Source of the DNA: Pseudobdellovibrionaceae bacterium
Lineage (GTDB): Bacteria; Bdellovibrionota; Bdellovibrionia; Bdellovibrionales; JAGQZY01
Length of the DNA: 64,000 nucleotides
Assembly (NCBI GenBank): GCA_020635085.1
Contig: JACKAL010000004.1
Coordinates: 62,001-126,000 of the forward strand
Reading direction: 5' to 3'
The first letter of the stretch is position 1. Every line of letters begins with the position of its first letter. The translations under genes were made by a program, and so were the position numbers. Shown here piece after piece: positions 34,456-43,285 of this stretch. The notes under the pieces are model-generated. The model ran no database searches and was not told where the DNA came from. It saw only the letters and a list, made by a program, of their open reading frames with translations.

Positions 34456-36315
34456 CTATTCAACCGTCACTGATTTCGCTAAATTGCGGGGTTGATCGAC
34501 ATCGTAACCCAAAACATCGGCCAAATGATAAGCCAAAAGCTGCACTGGAATAACAGAGAGAATACCTGAGGCCATCCAGTCGGACTTGGGAATAGATAAG
34601 TAATGCTCACTGACGGATTTAAGACTGGCATCATCTCCCGTCCCAATAGACACGATGATACCCCCGCGCGCCTTAGCCTCTTGCAGATTACTTAACGTTT
34701 TCTCGTAGTGATTATCCTGTGGATTGATCACAATCACCATCATTTTATCGTCAATAAGGGCTAGAGGACCATGCTTCATCTCTCCGGCGGCATAGCCTTC
34801 GGCGTGCTTGTAGGCAAGCTCCTTTAATTTTAGAGCCCCCTCCATCGCAATGGGGTAATTAATACCACGCCCGAGATACAAAAAACCCTTATAGTTTTTA
34901 AACGTTTCAGCGGCCTCGGCAAAAAACTTATCATGCGCCAACACTGATTCCATATGACTCGGTAAAGCCAAAAGATTTTGTACAAATTGTTTTTCTTCAT
35001 CTATGGAGAGATATTTACGAGTACGCGCCAGATAAAGAGAAAATAAATTAATCACCGTAAGAGTGCTAATAAATGCTTTTGTGCTTGCAACTCCGATCTC
35101 CACCCCAGCTTCCATAAATAAATGTAGGTCCGCCTCACGATCTATAGTGGATCCCAAAGTATTTGTTAAACTAAGAACGGGAGCTCCCATATTTTTTGCC
35201 ATACGAAGTACAGCTAACGTATCTGCCGTTTCTCCACTTTGCGAAATAACCATCACCAGAGATTTAGGTGGAATCACGGGATCGCGATAGCGAAATTCGC
35301 TGGCGAAATCTACTTCGACAGGGATTTTAGCAAGCTTCTCTATAAGATACTCAGCATACATCGCCGAATAATAACTTGTTCCGCAAGCTACAATAAATAT
35401 ACGTTCCACGTTTTTTAAGTCCTGCTCTGTAATACGTGAAACCGTATTTTGCGCTGGAGATAAAAACATCGACGAAAATTCTACCTGGTAGGTTTTTAAA
35501 TCGGTGTATTTCTTAAGAACAGATGAAACAGCTAGAGGTTGTTCGTAAATTTCTTTTAGCATAAAATGCTTAAAACCATGCTTTTCTGCCGCTTGGCTTG
35601 TCCAATGAACTGTAACTATAGCTTTGTTCAATTCTTTACCTAAACTATCGGTTATAACGTATTTGTCTTTTTCGATGCACGCGACTTCTCCATCATCCAA
35701 ATAAATCACCTTATCCGTATAAGATAAAAGTGCCTGCACATCGCTCCCCACAACACATTCTCCATTGCCAACTCCTAAAATTAACGGAGGACCATTTTTA
35801 AAAGCGACTAAACGCTGCGGCTCTTTTTCCCACATAGCTAAAATGGCGTAGGCTCCCTCTAGGCGGGGGATAATTTTTTGTATCGCTTTAAAAATATCAG
35901 GGGTTTTCTTAAGTTCCTGTGCAAGTAAATGAGCCACCACCTCACTATCGGTATCCGACGAAAATGTCGCACCTAATGCAGAGAGCTCTGCTTTGAGTTG
36001 AATGTAATTTTCGATAATCCCGTTATGAACTAAGCAAACACCATCAACGGTATGAGGATGCGCATTGCGCTCTGATGGGATGCCGTGAGTTGCCCAACGC
36101 GTATGACCAATACCAATTGTTCCAGATAATTTTTGATTTTTTAATTTTTCTTCGAGTGCTGTGAGTTTTCCTTCTGCGCGTACAACCTGAACGTGCCCTG
36201 CATTCACAACAGCAACACCCGAACTATCATAGCCACGGTATTCTAATTTTCGCAATCCTGAAACCAAAACATTTACCGGTTCGCGTTCGCCAATGTATCC
36301 AACAATTCCACACAT
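34456..36315 (-). CDS. glmS: Glucosamine-6-phosphate synthase (glutamine-hydrolysing)
   Basis: A 619-residue enzyme that makes glucosamine-6-phosphate from fructose-6-phosphate and glutamine, the first step toward UDP-GlcNAc. The start at 36315 puts Cys directly after Met (MCGIVGYIG), as required for the N-terminal nucleophile; a longer frame to 36381 would not allow this. The glutaminase domain has HNGIIENY, and two SIS domains follow with GTSYYSAMY, SQSGETADT, ASTKAF and the C-terminal RNLAKSVTVE. GGAGG precedes the start. It lies 25 bp after glmU, forming an amino-sugar operon. Confidence 0.96.
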   Translation of the reverse strand: MCGIVGYIGEREPVNVLVSGLRKLEYRGYDSSGVAVVNAGHVQVVRAEGKLTALEEKLKNQKLSGTIGIGHTRWATHGIPSERNAHPHTVDGVCLVHNGIIENYIQLKAELSALGATFSSDTDSEVVAHLLAQELKKTPDIFKAIQKIIPRLEGAYAILAMWEKEPQRLVAFKNGPPLILGVGNGECVVGSDVQALLSYTDKVIYLDDGEVACIEKDKYVITDSLGKELNKAIVTVHWTSQAAEKHGFKHFMLKEIYEQPLAVSSVLKKYTDLKTYQVEFSSMFLSPAQNTVSRITEQDLKNVERIFIVACGTSYYSAMYAEYLIEKLAKIPVEVDFASEFRYRDPVIPPKSLVMVISQSGETADTLAVLRMAKNMGAPVLSLTNTLGSTIDREADLHLFMEAGVEIGVASTKAFISTLTVINLFSLYLARTRKYLSIDEEKQFVQNLLALPSHMESVLAHDKFFAEAAETFKNYKGFLYLGRGINYPIAMEGALKLKELAYKHAEGYAAGEMKHGPLALIDDKMMVIVINPQDNHYEKTLSNLQEAKARGGIIVSIGTGDDASLKSVSEHYLSIPKSDWMASGILSVIPVQLLAYHLADVLGYDVDQPRNLAKSVTVE

Positions 36316-36340
36316 AAAACCTCCGAAAAATAATTCGGCT

Positions 36341-37705
36341 CTACTTCTTCGTGTAATTTTCTTTAATAAATTGTTTGCCACGTGCCACAGCTAGCGCCTT
36401 ATCAGGAACATCTTTGGTGATTGTAGATCCTGAGCCAATGACCGCATCATCGCCAATATTAACAGGCGCAATAAATTGCGTGTCACTTCCTACAAAAACA
36501 TTTTTGCCAATTGTGGTTTTATATTTTTTGTGGTCAACAGCATAGTTACATGTAATCGTTCCGCAACCGATATTGGTATTTTCACCAATTTCCGCATCAC
36601 CGAGGTAGGTTAAATGCCCCGCCTTTGCACCACGACCGAAAGTCACATTTTTGAGCTCAACAAAATTACCAATATGTGCGTCTTCCTCAATAAGCGTATT
36701 GGGTCGGATGCGGGCATAAGGTCCAACGGTTGCTTTACTTTTAATAACTGCTTTTTCGATATAAGATCCCGCCCTCACCTGAACTCCATCGTGAAGTACA
36801 CTATCTATCAAAAATACATTCGGTTCTAGTACAGAAAAAGATCCTACTACCGATAGACCTTTAAGATAAACACCAGGGTAAATAACGCTTCCAGAACCAA
36901 CGCGCACCGAGGACTCAATATACGTACTGCGAGGATCAATGATAATCACTCCATTTTCCATCAGCTGTTCGCATTTTTTCTTAAACTTTAGTTGCGTCGC
37001 CTGCGCCAACTCTTTTTGTGAATTCACGCCAAAAGCAACGTCTTTAGGAGCTTTAATACCAATTACTTTTTTTCCAGACTCCACACTTTTACTAACCATA
37101 TCGGTGAGATAAAATTCGTTTTGTTTATTGCTATTTCCAATCAAAGGTAAAACAGAATGAAGTAATTCGGCCTGCACAACATAAATCCCCGTGTTGACCT
37201 CATTGATCTTGAGGGTATCCATCGATGCATCCTTTGCCTCCACAATAGCTTTGATTTGATCATAGTGCCTCACAATACGACCAAACTGACCTGGCTTTTT
37301 AAGGACACAGGTTACCACAGCTAAATCGGCTTGTTCGGATTCGAATTCTTTAATGATATTCTCGACATGTTCTTTCGTAATCAACGGATGATCGCCATTA
37401 ATAATAAGTACTAATCCTTCAATATTTTCTGGTTGAGCAGAACGAACGGCATCAGCTGTACCCAATTGTTGCAACTGTCGAAAACATCGTGCCCCTTGCT
37501 GCTCCATAAGTGGCCTCACTAAGTTTTCTCCTACTCCAACGACCACGCGAATATCATCGAACTGGCATTCTTTTAGCGCCGATATGGTATATTGAATCAT
37601 CGGTTGACCGGCAACTGGATGAAGAACTTTTGGCAGAGGAGACTTCATACGTGTGCCCTGCCCGGCCGCCAAGATAATGACTGTTTTTCTAAGACTATTT
37701 TCCAT
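36341..37705 (-). CDS. glmU: Bifunctional UDP-GlcNAc pyrophosphorylase / GlcN-1-P acetyltransferase
   Basis: A 454-residue bifunctional enzyme. The uridylyltransferase domain has LAAGQGTRMKSPLPKVLHPVAGQPM and NGDHPLI; the left-handed beta-helix acetyltransferase domain has the hexapeptide repeats and the active segment around IGCGTITCNYAVDHKKYKTTIG, ending VARGKQ. It makes UDP-GlcNAc for peptidoglycan and lipid A. The ATG at 37705 is chosen; a TTG at 37741 would add twelve residues. The ribosome site is weak. It is cotranscribed with glmS. Confidence 0.96.
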   Translation of the reverse strand: MENSLRKTVIILAAGQGTRMKSPLPKVLHPVAGQPMIQYTISALKECQFDDIRVVVGVGENLVRPLMEQQGARCFRQLQQLGTADAVRSAQPENIEGLVLIINGDHPLITKEHVENIIKEFESEQADLAVVTCVLKKPGQFGRIVRHYDQIKAIVEAKDASMDTLKINEVNTGIYVVQAELLHSVLPLIGNSNKQNEFYLTDMVSKSVESGKKVIGIKAPKDVAFGVNSQKELAQATQLKFKKKCEQLMENGVIIIDPRSTYIESSVRVGSGSVIYPGVYLKGLSVVGSFSVLEPNVFLIDSVLHDGVQVRAGSYIEKAVIKSKATVGPYARIRPNTLIEEDAHIGNFVELKNVTFGRGAKAGHLTYLGDAEIGENTNIGCGTITCNYAVDHKKYKTTIGKNVFVGSDTQFIAPVNIGDDAVIGSGSTITKDVPDKALAVARGKQFIKENYTKK

Positions 37706-37807
37706 AGCTACCAAAGTATATGGGAGCTCGATTTGAGTCAATTGAAGTCCATACCCATTTTGATGCCTCCAAATTGCTATAGGTGTAAAAAAACCTTTGC
37801 TACGTCT

Positions 37808-37840
37808 AGGAAAACGGGGCCTTTCTAGACAGGTTTTCCT
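37808..37840. promoter_or_regulatory. Inverted repeat before the histidine kinase gene
   Basis: AGGAAAAC (37808-37815) and GTTTTCCT (37833-37840) form an 8-bp inverted repeat around a 17-nt loop, ending 20 bases before the kinase start and within the divergent region with glmU. It may be an operator or a leader hairpin. Confidence 0.35.
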
Positions 37841-37860
37841 CGCCGCAGGATACTAAATGG

Positions 37861-39741
37861 GTGGTACAAACGAATGGGGTCTTTTATATTTCAGAAACCT
37901 ATATCCCTGAAGCCGCATGGGGAGTAGAGCACTATAAATATTCGCATTTAAAATTTCCCCTTTTTACTCACGAACCCCCTGTAATTGTGGCTCACGCACA
38001 ACAGGAGTTTTATCCCTATCTGCTTAAACTTGTTTCGGAGCTTGCAGACTTAAATTTAGAGTCTCGATTGATACTTTTTGGCAACACTCTAGCCGTAGAA
38101 GATCTTATTGAGCTTAATAATATTTATTTGCCTTTTTATATTAGTACCTCAGAACAGGTACATGATATCGAAACGGCCATTCAGAAAGGTCTTGAGAACT
38201 CACGACTCTCCAAACAAAACAAGGTGCTTTTACAGTTGTTCAAAGAGCAAAATATCGAGCTTAAAAAAGTATCACAAGAACTGGAAGATAAGATTAAAAA
38301 GCGACAACTGCACCTGCAAGAAACAAATGAAAGACTGCAACAAGCCAATAGTAAAAATCAGTACCTACAAAAATGCCTTTTTGCGATACATAGTGCTAAA
38401 AGTATTATGGACCTTGAACACCAAGTGAGTGCACTCCTGGCTGATCCCTATCTCATCTCTTGGTTTCGCATTTTACTCAATAGCAATGAGTCTAATAATC
38501 TTCTTGATAAAAAAGATCTACTCAATACATATATTTTTCCACTATCTAATGGACAAAAAAAATATGGCACAATTGTATATGGACGAGATACACAGCGACC
38601 ATTTAAACGTGATGAACGCGATTTTCTTGATCAAATGAGTGAATCTATTGCTTTGTCTATTGATCGTCTCTTACAAATCGAAAGAAATAAAGAACTTCAA
38701 TCACAGTGGCAAGCCACTTTTAATGCAGTTTCCGATCCGCTTTGTCTCATTGATCTTAATTACAATCTAAAAATTGCTAATAAAAAATTTATGGAACTGT
38801 ACCATGAACGCGACAAGCGAAATCTCAAATGTCACGAAGTCTTGTTTAAGCGCGATACACCCTGCAATGGCTGTGAACGAGGATCTACTTTTCGTATACG
38901 TAGCGAACAAGATTCATCGATTATTTACGAAGTTTCTAGCCAGGGAATGATGATTGAATATCAAAAGTGTTTTTTTCATGTTTATCACGATATTTCCCGT
39001 CAACTCCATTATGAGCGACAGCTCATAGAATCCGCTAAACAAGCAGAGCTTGGGACGATTAGCAGTAGTATTGCCCATGAACTCAATAATCCGCTCGGTG
39101 GCATGCTCAATTTTGTGCAATTAATCAAAATGGATCTTACCGGAAACGAAGACTTTTACCCTGATATTCTGGAGATTGAATCTGCTGCGCAAAAATGTAA
39201 AGCCATAGTGCAAAATCTATTGGGTTTTTCTCGTATTGATGACTATACAACAACAAAATCTCTTTCTATCTGCGAAGTGATTCAGCGTGCAATTCTTATT
39301 GTCGAGTTAAGAACGCGCGCATTAGGCATTCGTATTGATTTTTCGTCAGAAGCTTACAAAGACATTTTTATAATCGGAAAGTTTAATCAATTGGCTCATG
39401 TGTTTTGTAATGTTCTGCAAAATTCCTATGAAAGTATTTTAGAAAAAAGAAAAACGACTGCTGATTATTCCGGAACAATTCATATAAATTTGAAGGTTGA
39501 ATCTCGAGACGTCAAAATCGATATTATAGACGATGGTAAAGGGATTCCCGACGATGTACTCCCCTATATTTTTGACCCTTTATTCACCACCAAAGATCCA
39601 GATCGACATGCCGGTCTGGGCCTACCTCTAGCACGACAAATTCTGCGCGACCATGGTGTGAACATCAACGTAAGTTCGCAGAAAGACGGCAAAACCTGCG
39701 TCAGTTTTAGATTTCCTCGAGTCGTAGCCAACAAGACTTAG
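37861..39741 (+). CDS. Soluble sensor histidine kinase (GAF-, PAS-like, HisKA, HATPase)
   Basis: A 626-residue kinase without membrane helices. Residues 35-110 look like a degenerate receiver or sensing domain, then a coiled coil (about 120-165), a GAF-like region (about 175-270), and a PAS-like domain (about 280-375) with a Cys pair in RDTPCNGCERGS. The phosphorylated histidine is His406 in IAHELNNP. ATP-binding boxes are NVLQNSYE, DDGKGIPDDV and HAGLGLPLARQIL. The start is a GTG at 37861, the only start in this frame after an upstream stop. The downstream sigma-54 activator is the likely partner. The cytoplasmic signal is unknown. Confidence 0.9.
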   Translation: MVQTNGVFYISETYIPEAAWGVEHYKYSHLKFPLFTHEPPVIVAHAQQEFYPYLLKLVSELADLNLESRLILFGNTLAVEDLIELNNIYLPFYISTSEQVHDIETAIQKGLENSRLSKQNKVLLQLFKEQNIELKKVSQELEDKIKKRQLHLQETNERLQQANSKNQYLQKCLFAIHSAKSIMDLEHQVSALLADPYLISWFRILLNSNESNNLLDKKDLLNTYIFPLSNGQKKYGTIVYGRDTQRPFKRDERDFLDQMSESIALSIDRLLQIERNKELQSQWQATFNAVSDPLCLIDLNYNLKIANKKFMELYHERDKRNLKCHEVLFKRDTPCNGCERGSTFRIRSEQDSSIIYEVSSQGMMIEYQKCFFHVYHDISRQLHYERQLIESAKQAELGTISSSIAHELNNPLGGMLNFVQLIKMDLTGNEDFYPDILEIESAAQKCKAIVQNLLGFSRIDDYTTTKSLSICEVIQRAILIVELRTRALGIRIDFSSEAYKDIFIIGKFNQLAHVFCNVLQNSYESILEKRKTTADYSGTIHINLKVESRDVKIDIIDDGKGIPDDVLPYIFDPLFTTKDPDRHAGLGLPLARQILRDHGVNINVSSQKDGKTCVSFRFPRVVANKT

Positions 39742-39762
39742 CACTTTATTGACGTCGTGAAA

Positions 39763-39791
39763 TTGACACAGTCAAGAGTTTCTCTTAATCT
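39763..39791 (+). promoter_or_regulatory. Probable sigma-70-type promoter of the response regulator gene
   Basis: TTGACA at 39763-39768 and TAATCT at 39786-39791 are separated by 17 bp, about 75 bp before the ATG at 39865. AAGCC-AGAAC-GGCTT follows in the leader. Confidence 0.55.
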
Positions 39792-39864
39792 AACCTAAGA
39801 GGATAAACACCCCTCCCAATAAGCCAGAACGGCTTTTAGCAAATGATCCAAGGAAGGACCATTA

Positions 39865-41268
39865 ATGAATCAAATAAAAGTTCTTGTCGTCGACGATGAT
39901 CAGACTCTGCGAGCTGCCCTTTTTCGAATTCTTTCACGTAAAGGATACCAAGTAATAACCTGTGCTGCTGCCAAAGAAGCTGAACATGTTATTGCCGAAC
40001 AACCACAAATTGATCTTGTTCTACTCGACATTCGCCTTCCCGATGGCGATGGAATCGAAATTCTAAAATTAGTAAAAAAGAAATACGATCAAACACCCGT
40101 GATTGTTTTAACTGGTTTTGGATCTGTTGATCTTGCCGTCGAAGCAACAAAATTAGGGGCTTATCATTTTATGACTAAGCCCTTTAATATTGAAGAACTC
40201 ACTCTTTTAACAGACAAAGCCCTATCTCACTTCCGCTTAATGAATGAGAACGAACGCCTCAAATCACAACTTTACAGCAAATATAAGTTCGATAATATTA
40301 TTGGACAAAGTGAAGGTATTCGCCGCGTACTCTCTCTAGTTGAAAAAGTGGCTGATTCCGATTCCACCATTTTAATTACTGGTGAAAGTGGAACTGGTAA
40401 GGAACTCATTGCAAAAGCCATTCATTACAATTCACCACGTGCAACAAAATCATTTGTACCTATCAACTGCGGAGCGATCCCCGGAGAGCTCCTGGAAAGC
40501 GAACTCTTTGGTCATGTGAAGGGTGCCTTTACTGGAGCCATTAATAATAGAATGGGTCGCTTTGAACTTGCAAACCACGGTTCCATCTTTCTTGACGAAA
40601 TCGGTGACCTCAGCATGAATCTGCAGGTGAAGCTTTTACGCGTTCTTCAAGAAAGGCGTTTTGAAGCGGTGGGTAGCGCAAAAACCATTGAATCTGATGT
40701 CCGCGTCATCGCCGCTACCAATGTGAATCTGGCTGAAGCTGTTAAATTAGGTAAATTTCGCGAAGATCTTTTCTACCGTTTGAATGTCATTCCCATAAAT
40801 ATTCCCCCTTTACGCGAAAGACGTGACGACATTCCGTTATTGATTCAGCATTTTATTAATGTTTTTAACGAGAAGAAGGCAACGAAGATAGATGGTGTGT
40901 CTGAAGATACGATGGATCTTCTCTATATGTACAACTGGCCCGGTAATATTCGCGAATTAGAGAATTTTGTCGAGCGTTGCAGTATTTTAAAACGTGAAGG
41001 AACAATTCATACAGAAGATCTTCCCGATCATTTTATGTCATCGCGCCTGACAACCACACCTGTTGTTGATGCGACTTCCATTCCCGAAGAAGGAATTGAT
41101 TTTAACGGTGCCGTCGACGCCTATGAAAACTCTCTGATCCTCAACGCCTTAGATAAAACAGGTTGGAATCGCAATCAGGCAGCTATTCTTTTAAAACTTA
41201 ATCGCACAACACTCGTCGAAAAAATCAAAAAGAAGGGACTAAAACCGCCAGACGATATCTGTGTATAA
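39865..41268 (+). CDS. NtrC-family sigma-54 activator (response regulator)
   Basis: A 467-residue three-domain regulator. Residues 1-120 are a receiver with phosphoacceptor Asp55 in LVLLDIRLPDGDG. Residues 145-380 are the AAA+ sigma-54 activation domain with Walker A GESGTGKE, the GAFTGA loop in HVKGAFTGAINN, and Walker B in IFLDEIGDL. Residues 420-462 are a Fis-type helix-turn-helix (NRNQAAILLKLNRTTLVEKIKKKG). It activates sigma-54 promoters after phosphorylation, probably by the upstream kinase. The regulon is unknown; flagellar or surface genes are possible in this lineage. Confidence 0.95.
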   Translation: MNQIKVLVVDDDQTLRAALFRILSRKGYQVITCAAAKEAEHVIAEQPQIDLVLLDIRLPDGDGIEILKLVKKKYDQTPVIVLTGFGSVDLAVEATKLGAYHFMTKPFNIEELTLLTDKALSHFRLMNENERLKSQLYSKYKFDNIIGQSEGIRRVLSLVEKVADSDSTILITGESGTGKELIAKAIHYNSPRATKSFVPINCGAIPGELLESELFGHVKGAFTGAINNRMGRFELANHGSIFLDEIGDLSMNLQVKLLRVLQERRFEAVGSAKTIESDVRVIAATNVNLAEAVKLGKFREDLFYRLNVIPINIPPLRERRDDIPLLIQHFINVFNEKKATKIDGVSEDTMDLLYMYNWPGNIRELENFVERCSILKREGTIHTEDLPDHFMSSRLTTTPVVDATSIPEEGIDFNGAVDAYENSLILNALDKTGWNRNQAAILLKLNRTTLVEKIKKKGLKPPDDICV

Positions 41269-41276
41269 AATTGTGG

Positions 41277-41298
41277 GGTGTCTTATTTCTAGACACCC
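41277..41298 (+). terminator. Terminator after the sigma-54 activator gene
   Basis: GGGTGTCT (41277-41284) pairs with AGACACCC (41291-41298) over a 6-nt loop, followed by a short T-rich stretch. Confidence 0.65.
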
Positions 41299-41429
41299 TT
41301 ATGTTTCTGCTCCCACACCATTTGCAGCCTATGACCAAACAATTGCCTTCCTCCAATCAATCTCCTTAATAACATAAAATTACTAGATAATTTGCATCCG
41401 GCATCGCATTTGCTCTCTTATTATATAGA

Positions 41430-42047
41430 ATGCTGAAAATTGTCGTTTTTTTCTCATTTTTTCTTTATCTAGCAATGGGGCTTGCAGAGTCATCCCCTGC
41501 CCCCTTCTATGTTAATCCTTATTACCCTGAATTTAGCTCAAACGACGAAAACCTTTCGCGCGCACTCATGGATCAAAACTTAGAAAATGAAGTGCGCCAG
41601 TACATGGATCGCCGAGAACGCGTCCAACAATTATGGACGGAGTACATGCCCGCCAATCATCCACAGCTTTTGCCCAGCAACTCATTTATTTTTAAACGTA
41701 TGATGGATCGTGGCTCCCGCCGCGCTTTTAAATCATCATGGATTAAAAATAGTTTTTTAGGAAAAACCGCCGAATCTGTAAAGCATAACTTACAAACAGA
41801 GATGAACTATGTGGACTCTGGAGAGACCCATCACCGCTTTGACTTTAAAATCGCGGCGTTCCAGGGGGTTGCGTTTATCCAATATGAGGGGTCTACAAAG
41901 GCTCAATTACGCTATTCTTTCACCAATGGTGGAGCCCTCGCCATGATTTTCCAACACGACTTAAGTCAATTTAGTTCGATTGGGATTGAAAGCACTCTTG
42001 CGGGCAAAAACCCTTCTCAGTCTGTAAATCTCAACATCGTGTGGTAA
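41430..42047 (+). CDS. Exported hypothetical protein
   Basis: A 205-residue protein with a signal peptide (FFSFFLYLAMGLAESS). Residues 30-110 are charged and helical; the C-terminal half looks beta-rich (FDFKIAAFQGVAFIQYEGSTKAQLRYSF, ending VNLNIVW), with a terminal aromatic residue as in some outer-membrane proteins. No family recognised. No ribosome site is obvious before the ATG. Confidence 0.6.
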   Translation: MLKIVVFFSFFLYLAMGLAESSPAPFYVNPYYPEFSSNDENLSRALMDQNLENEVRQYMDRRERVQQLWTEYMPANHPQLLPSNSFIFKRMMDRGSRRAFKSSWIKNSFLGKTAESVKHNLQTEMNYVDSGETHHRFDFKIAAFQGVAFIQYEGSTKAQLRYSFTNGGALAMIFQHDLSQFSSIGIESTLAGKNPSQSVNLNIVW

Positions 42048-42183
42048 TTCTCTTTTTGTTAATCCAATCAATTCTTGTATCAAATTGAATCAATGCAACA
42101 ATAAACATTATCAATGATGTGTCCTTGAACTCTTGATGAGTGATTACCATTAAGATTCTGAAATAAAGTACCGAAAGTCACAT

Positions 42184-43257
42184 ATGGTACTGAATTTCGT
42201 ACTTTTTTTTATTGCAACAAGCACGATTTATGCTGATGACTCTTGCTCAGAAATCAAACCACTAAGCGCAGTGGGTAGAGCCAGAGATCAAGACTGGACT
42301 GGTTGGTGCTTTGCCAATACCACCGCTGACTTGGCTTCCGCAGAACTGGGGGTGCGTATCTCTTCTGGTGACGTCGCAATCTCTCATCACTTAGTAGACC
42401 CAAAAAGTATCAAATCCTACTTAAAACAGTATCCAGGACTGGATACAAAAAATTTAAATATACCAAATACGCTCAGCGAAGATATTCTTGATATAAAACC
42501 AAATAACTTTTTTGCATACGATAGTAGTCCAATGGAAGATTCAAGCAGAATGCATATAAAGCATAACGGTATAATGGGTGTAGGGGGAGATGAGGATTAT
42601 GCTCTTCTCGCAGCCGGCTCGCGAGGATTTTGCAAAGAAGACAGTCTCCCCTCGGGACCAAATATAGATCTTCGTAACCTAAATGAGCTAAATCAATTTC
42701 AAGCACACAATAAAATAAATACGAATTATATTTCTGATCCTAATTTACGAGATGTAGTTGGGAAAACTTTAGAGTGGGCAGATTCAAAGTGTACCTCACG
42801 CATCCACCCCCCTTATCCATTCATTCCGCAAAAAATAGCTATTGCAAAAGATGCAAGTGACTTTAATAAAATGCCCCCCGCAGAAAGACAACAAAAACAA
42901 AAAAAACTTATAGAAAATATTGATCAAACTTTAAATAACCGAAAACCGGTTGCTGTGGGCATTGATGTCAACAACTTAACCAATTCTGATTGGGCGGATG
43001 GAACAATAGACCATTCCGTACTTATCATGGGAAGAAGAAAGGTTGGTAATTCTTGTCAGTATCTTATTCGTAATAGTGGGGGAAGAGATTGTTCCATTTT
43101 TTTAAATAAATTAGACCCAACTAAAAATTGCGTTCCAGAGTACGGCGCCATTTGGGTTGACCTACAAAACATTCCAAGCCTGTACTCAGCAATTTCAATA
43201 AAGTCTCCGCAAAATCAAAATCGAAAACTATCGAATTTGCGTGATGTAACAAAATAA
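42184..43257 (+). CDS. Secreted papain-like cysteine peptidase homologue
   Basis: A 357-residue protein with a signal peptide (VLNFVLFFIATSTIYA). The papain fold is suggested by four residues in the right order: Gln36 and Cys42 in RDQDWTGWCFAN (six apart, as Gln19 and Cys25 in papain), His277 in TIDHSVLIMG, and Asn297 in YLIRNSGG. The usual GSCWAF is replaced by GWCFAN. The insert between Cys and His is long and rich in Asn. No propeptide is seen, as the catalytic cysteine is only about 25 residues past the signal peptide. It may degrade periplasmic or external protein. The assignment is by motif geometry. Confidence 0.68.
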   Translation: MVLNFVLFFIATSTIYADDSCSEIKPLSAVGRARDQDWTGWCFANTTADLASAELGVRISSGDVAISHHLVDPKSIKSYLKQYPGLDTKNLNIPNTLSEDILDIKPNNFFAYDSSPMEDSSRMHIKHNGIMGVGGDEDYALLAAGSRGFCKEDSLPSGPNIDLRNLNELNQFQAHNKINTNYISDPNLRDVVGKTLEWADSKCTSRIHPPYPFIPQKIAIAKDASDFNKMPPAERQQKQKKLIENIDQTLNNRKPVAVGIDVNNLTNSDWADGTIDHSVLIMGRRKVGNSCQYLIRNSGGRDCSIFLNKLDPTKNCVPEYGAIWVDLQNIPSLYSAISIKSPQNQNRKLSNLRDVTK

Positions 43258-43285
43258 AATTTCTTCTTAGGGCGTGTCCTAAAAT

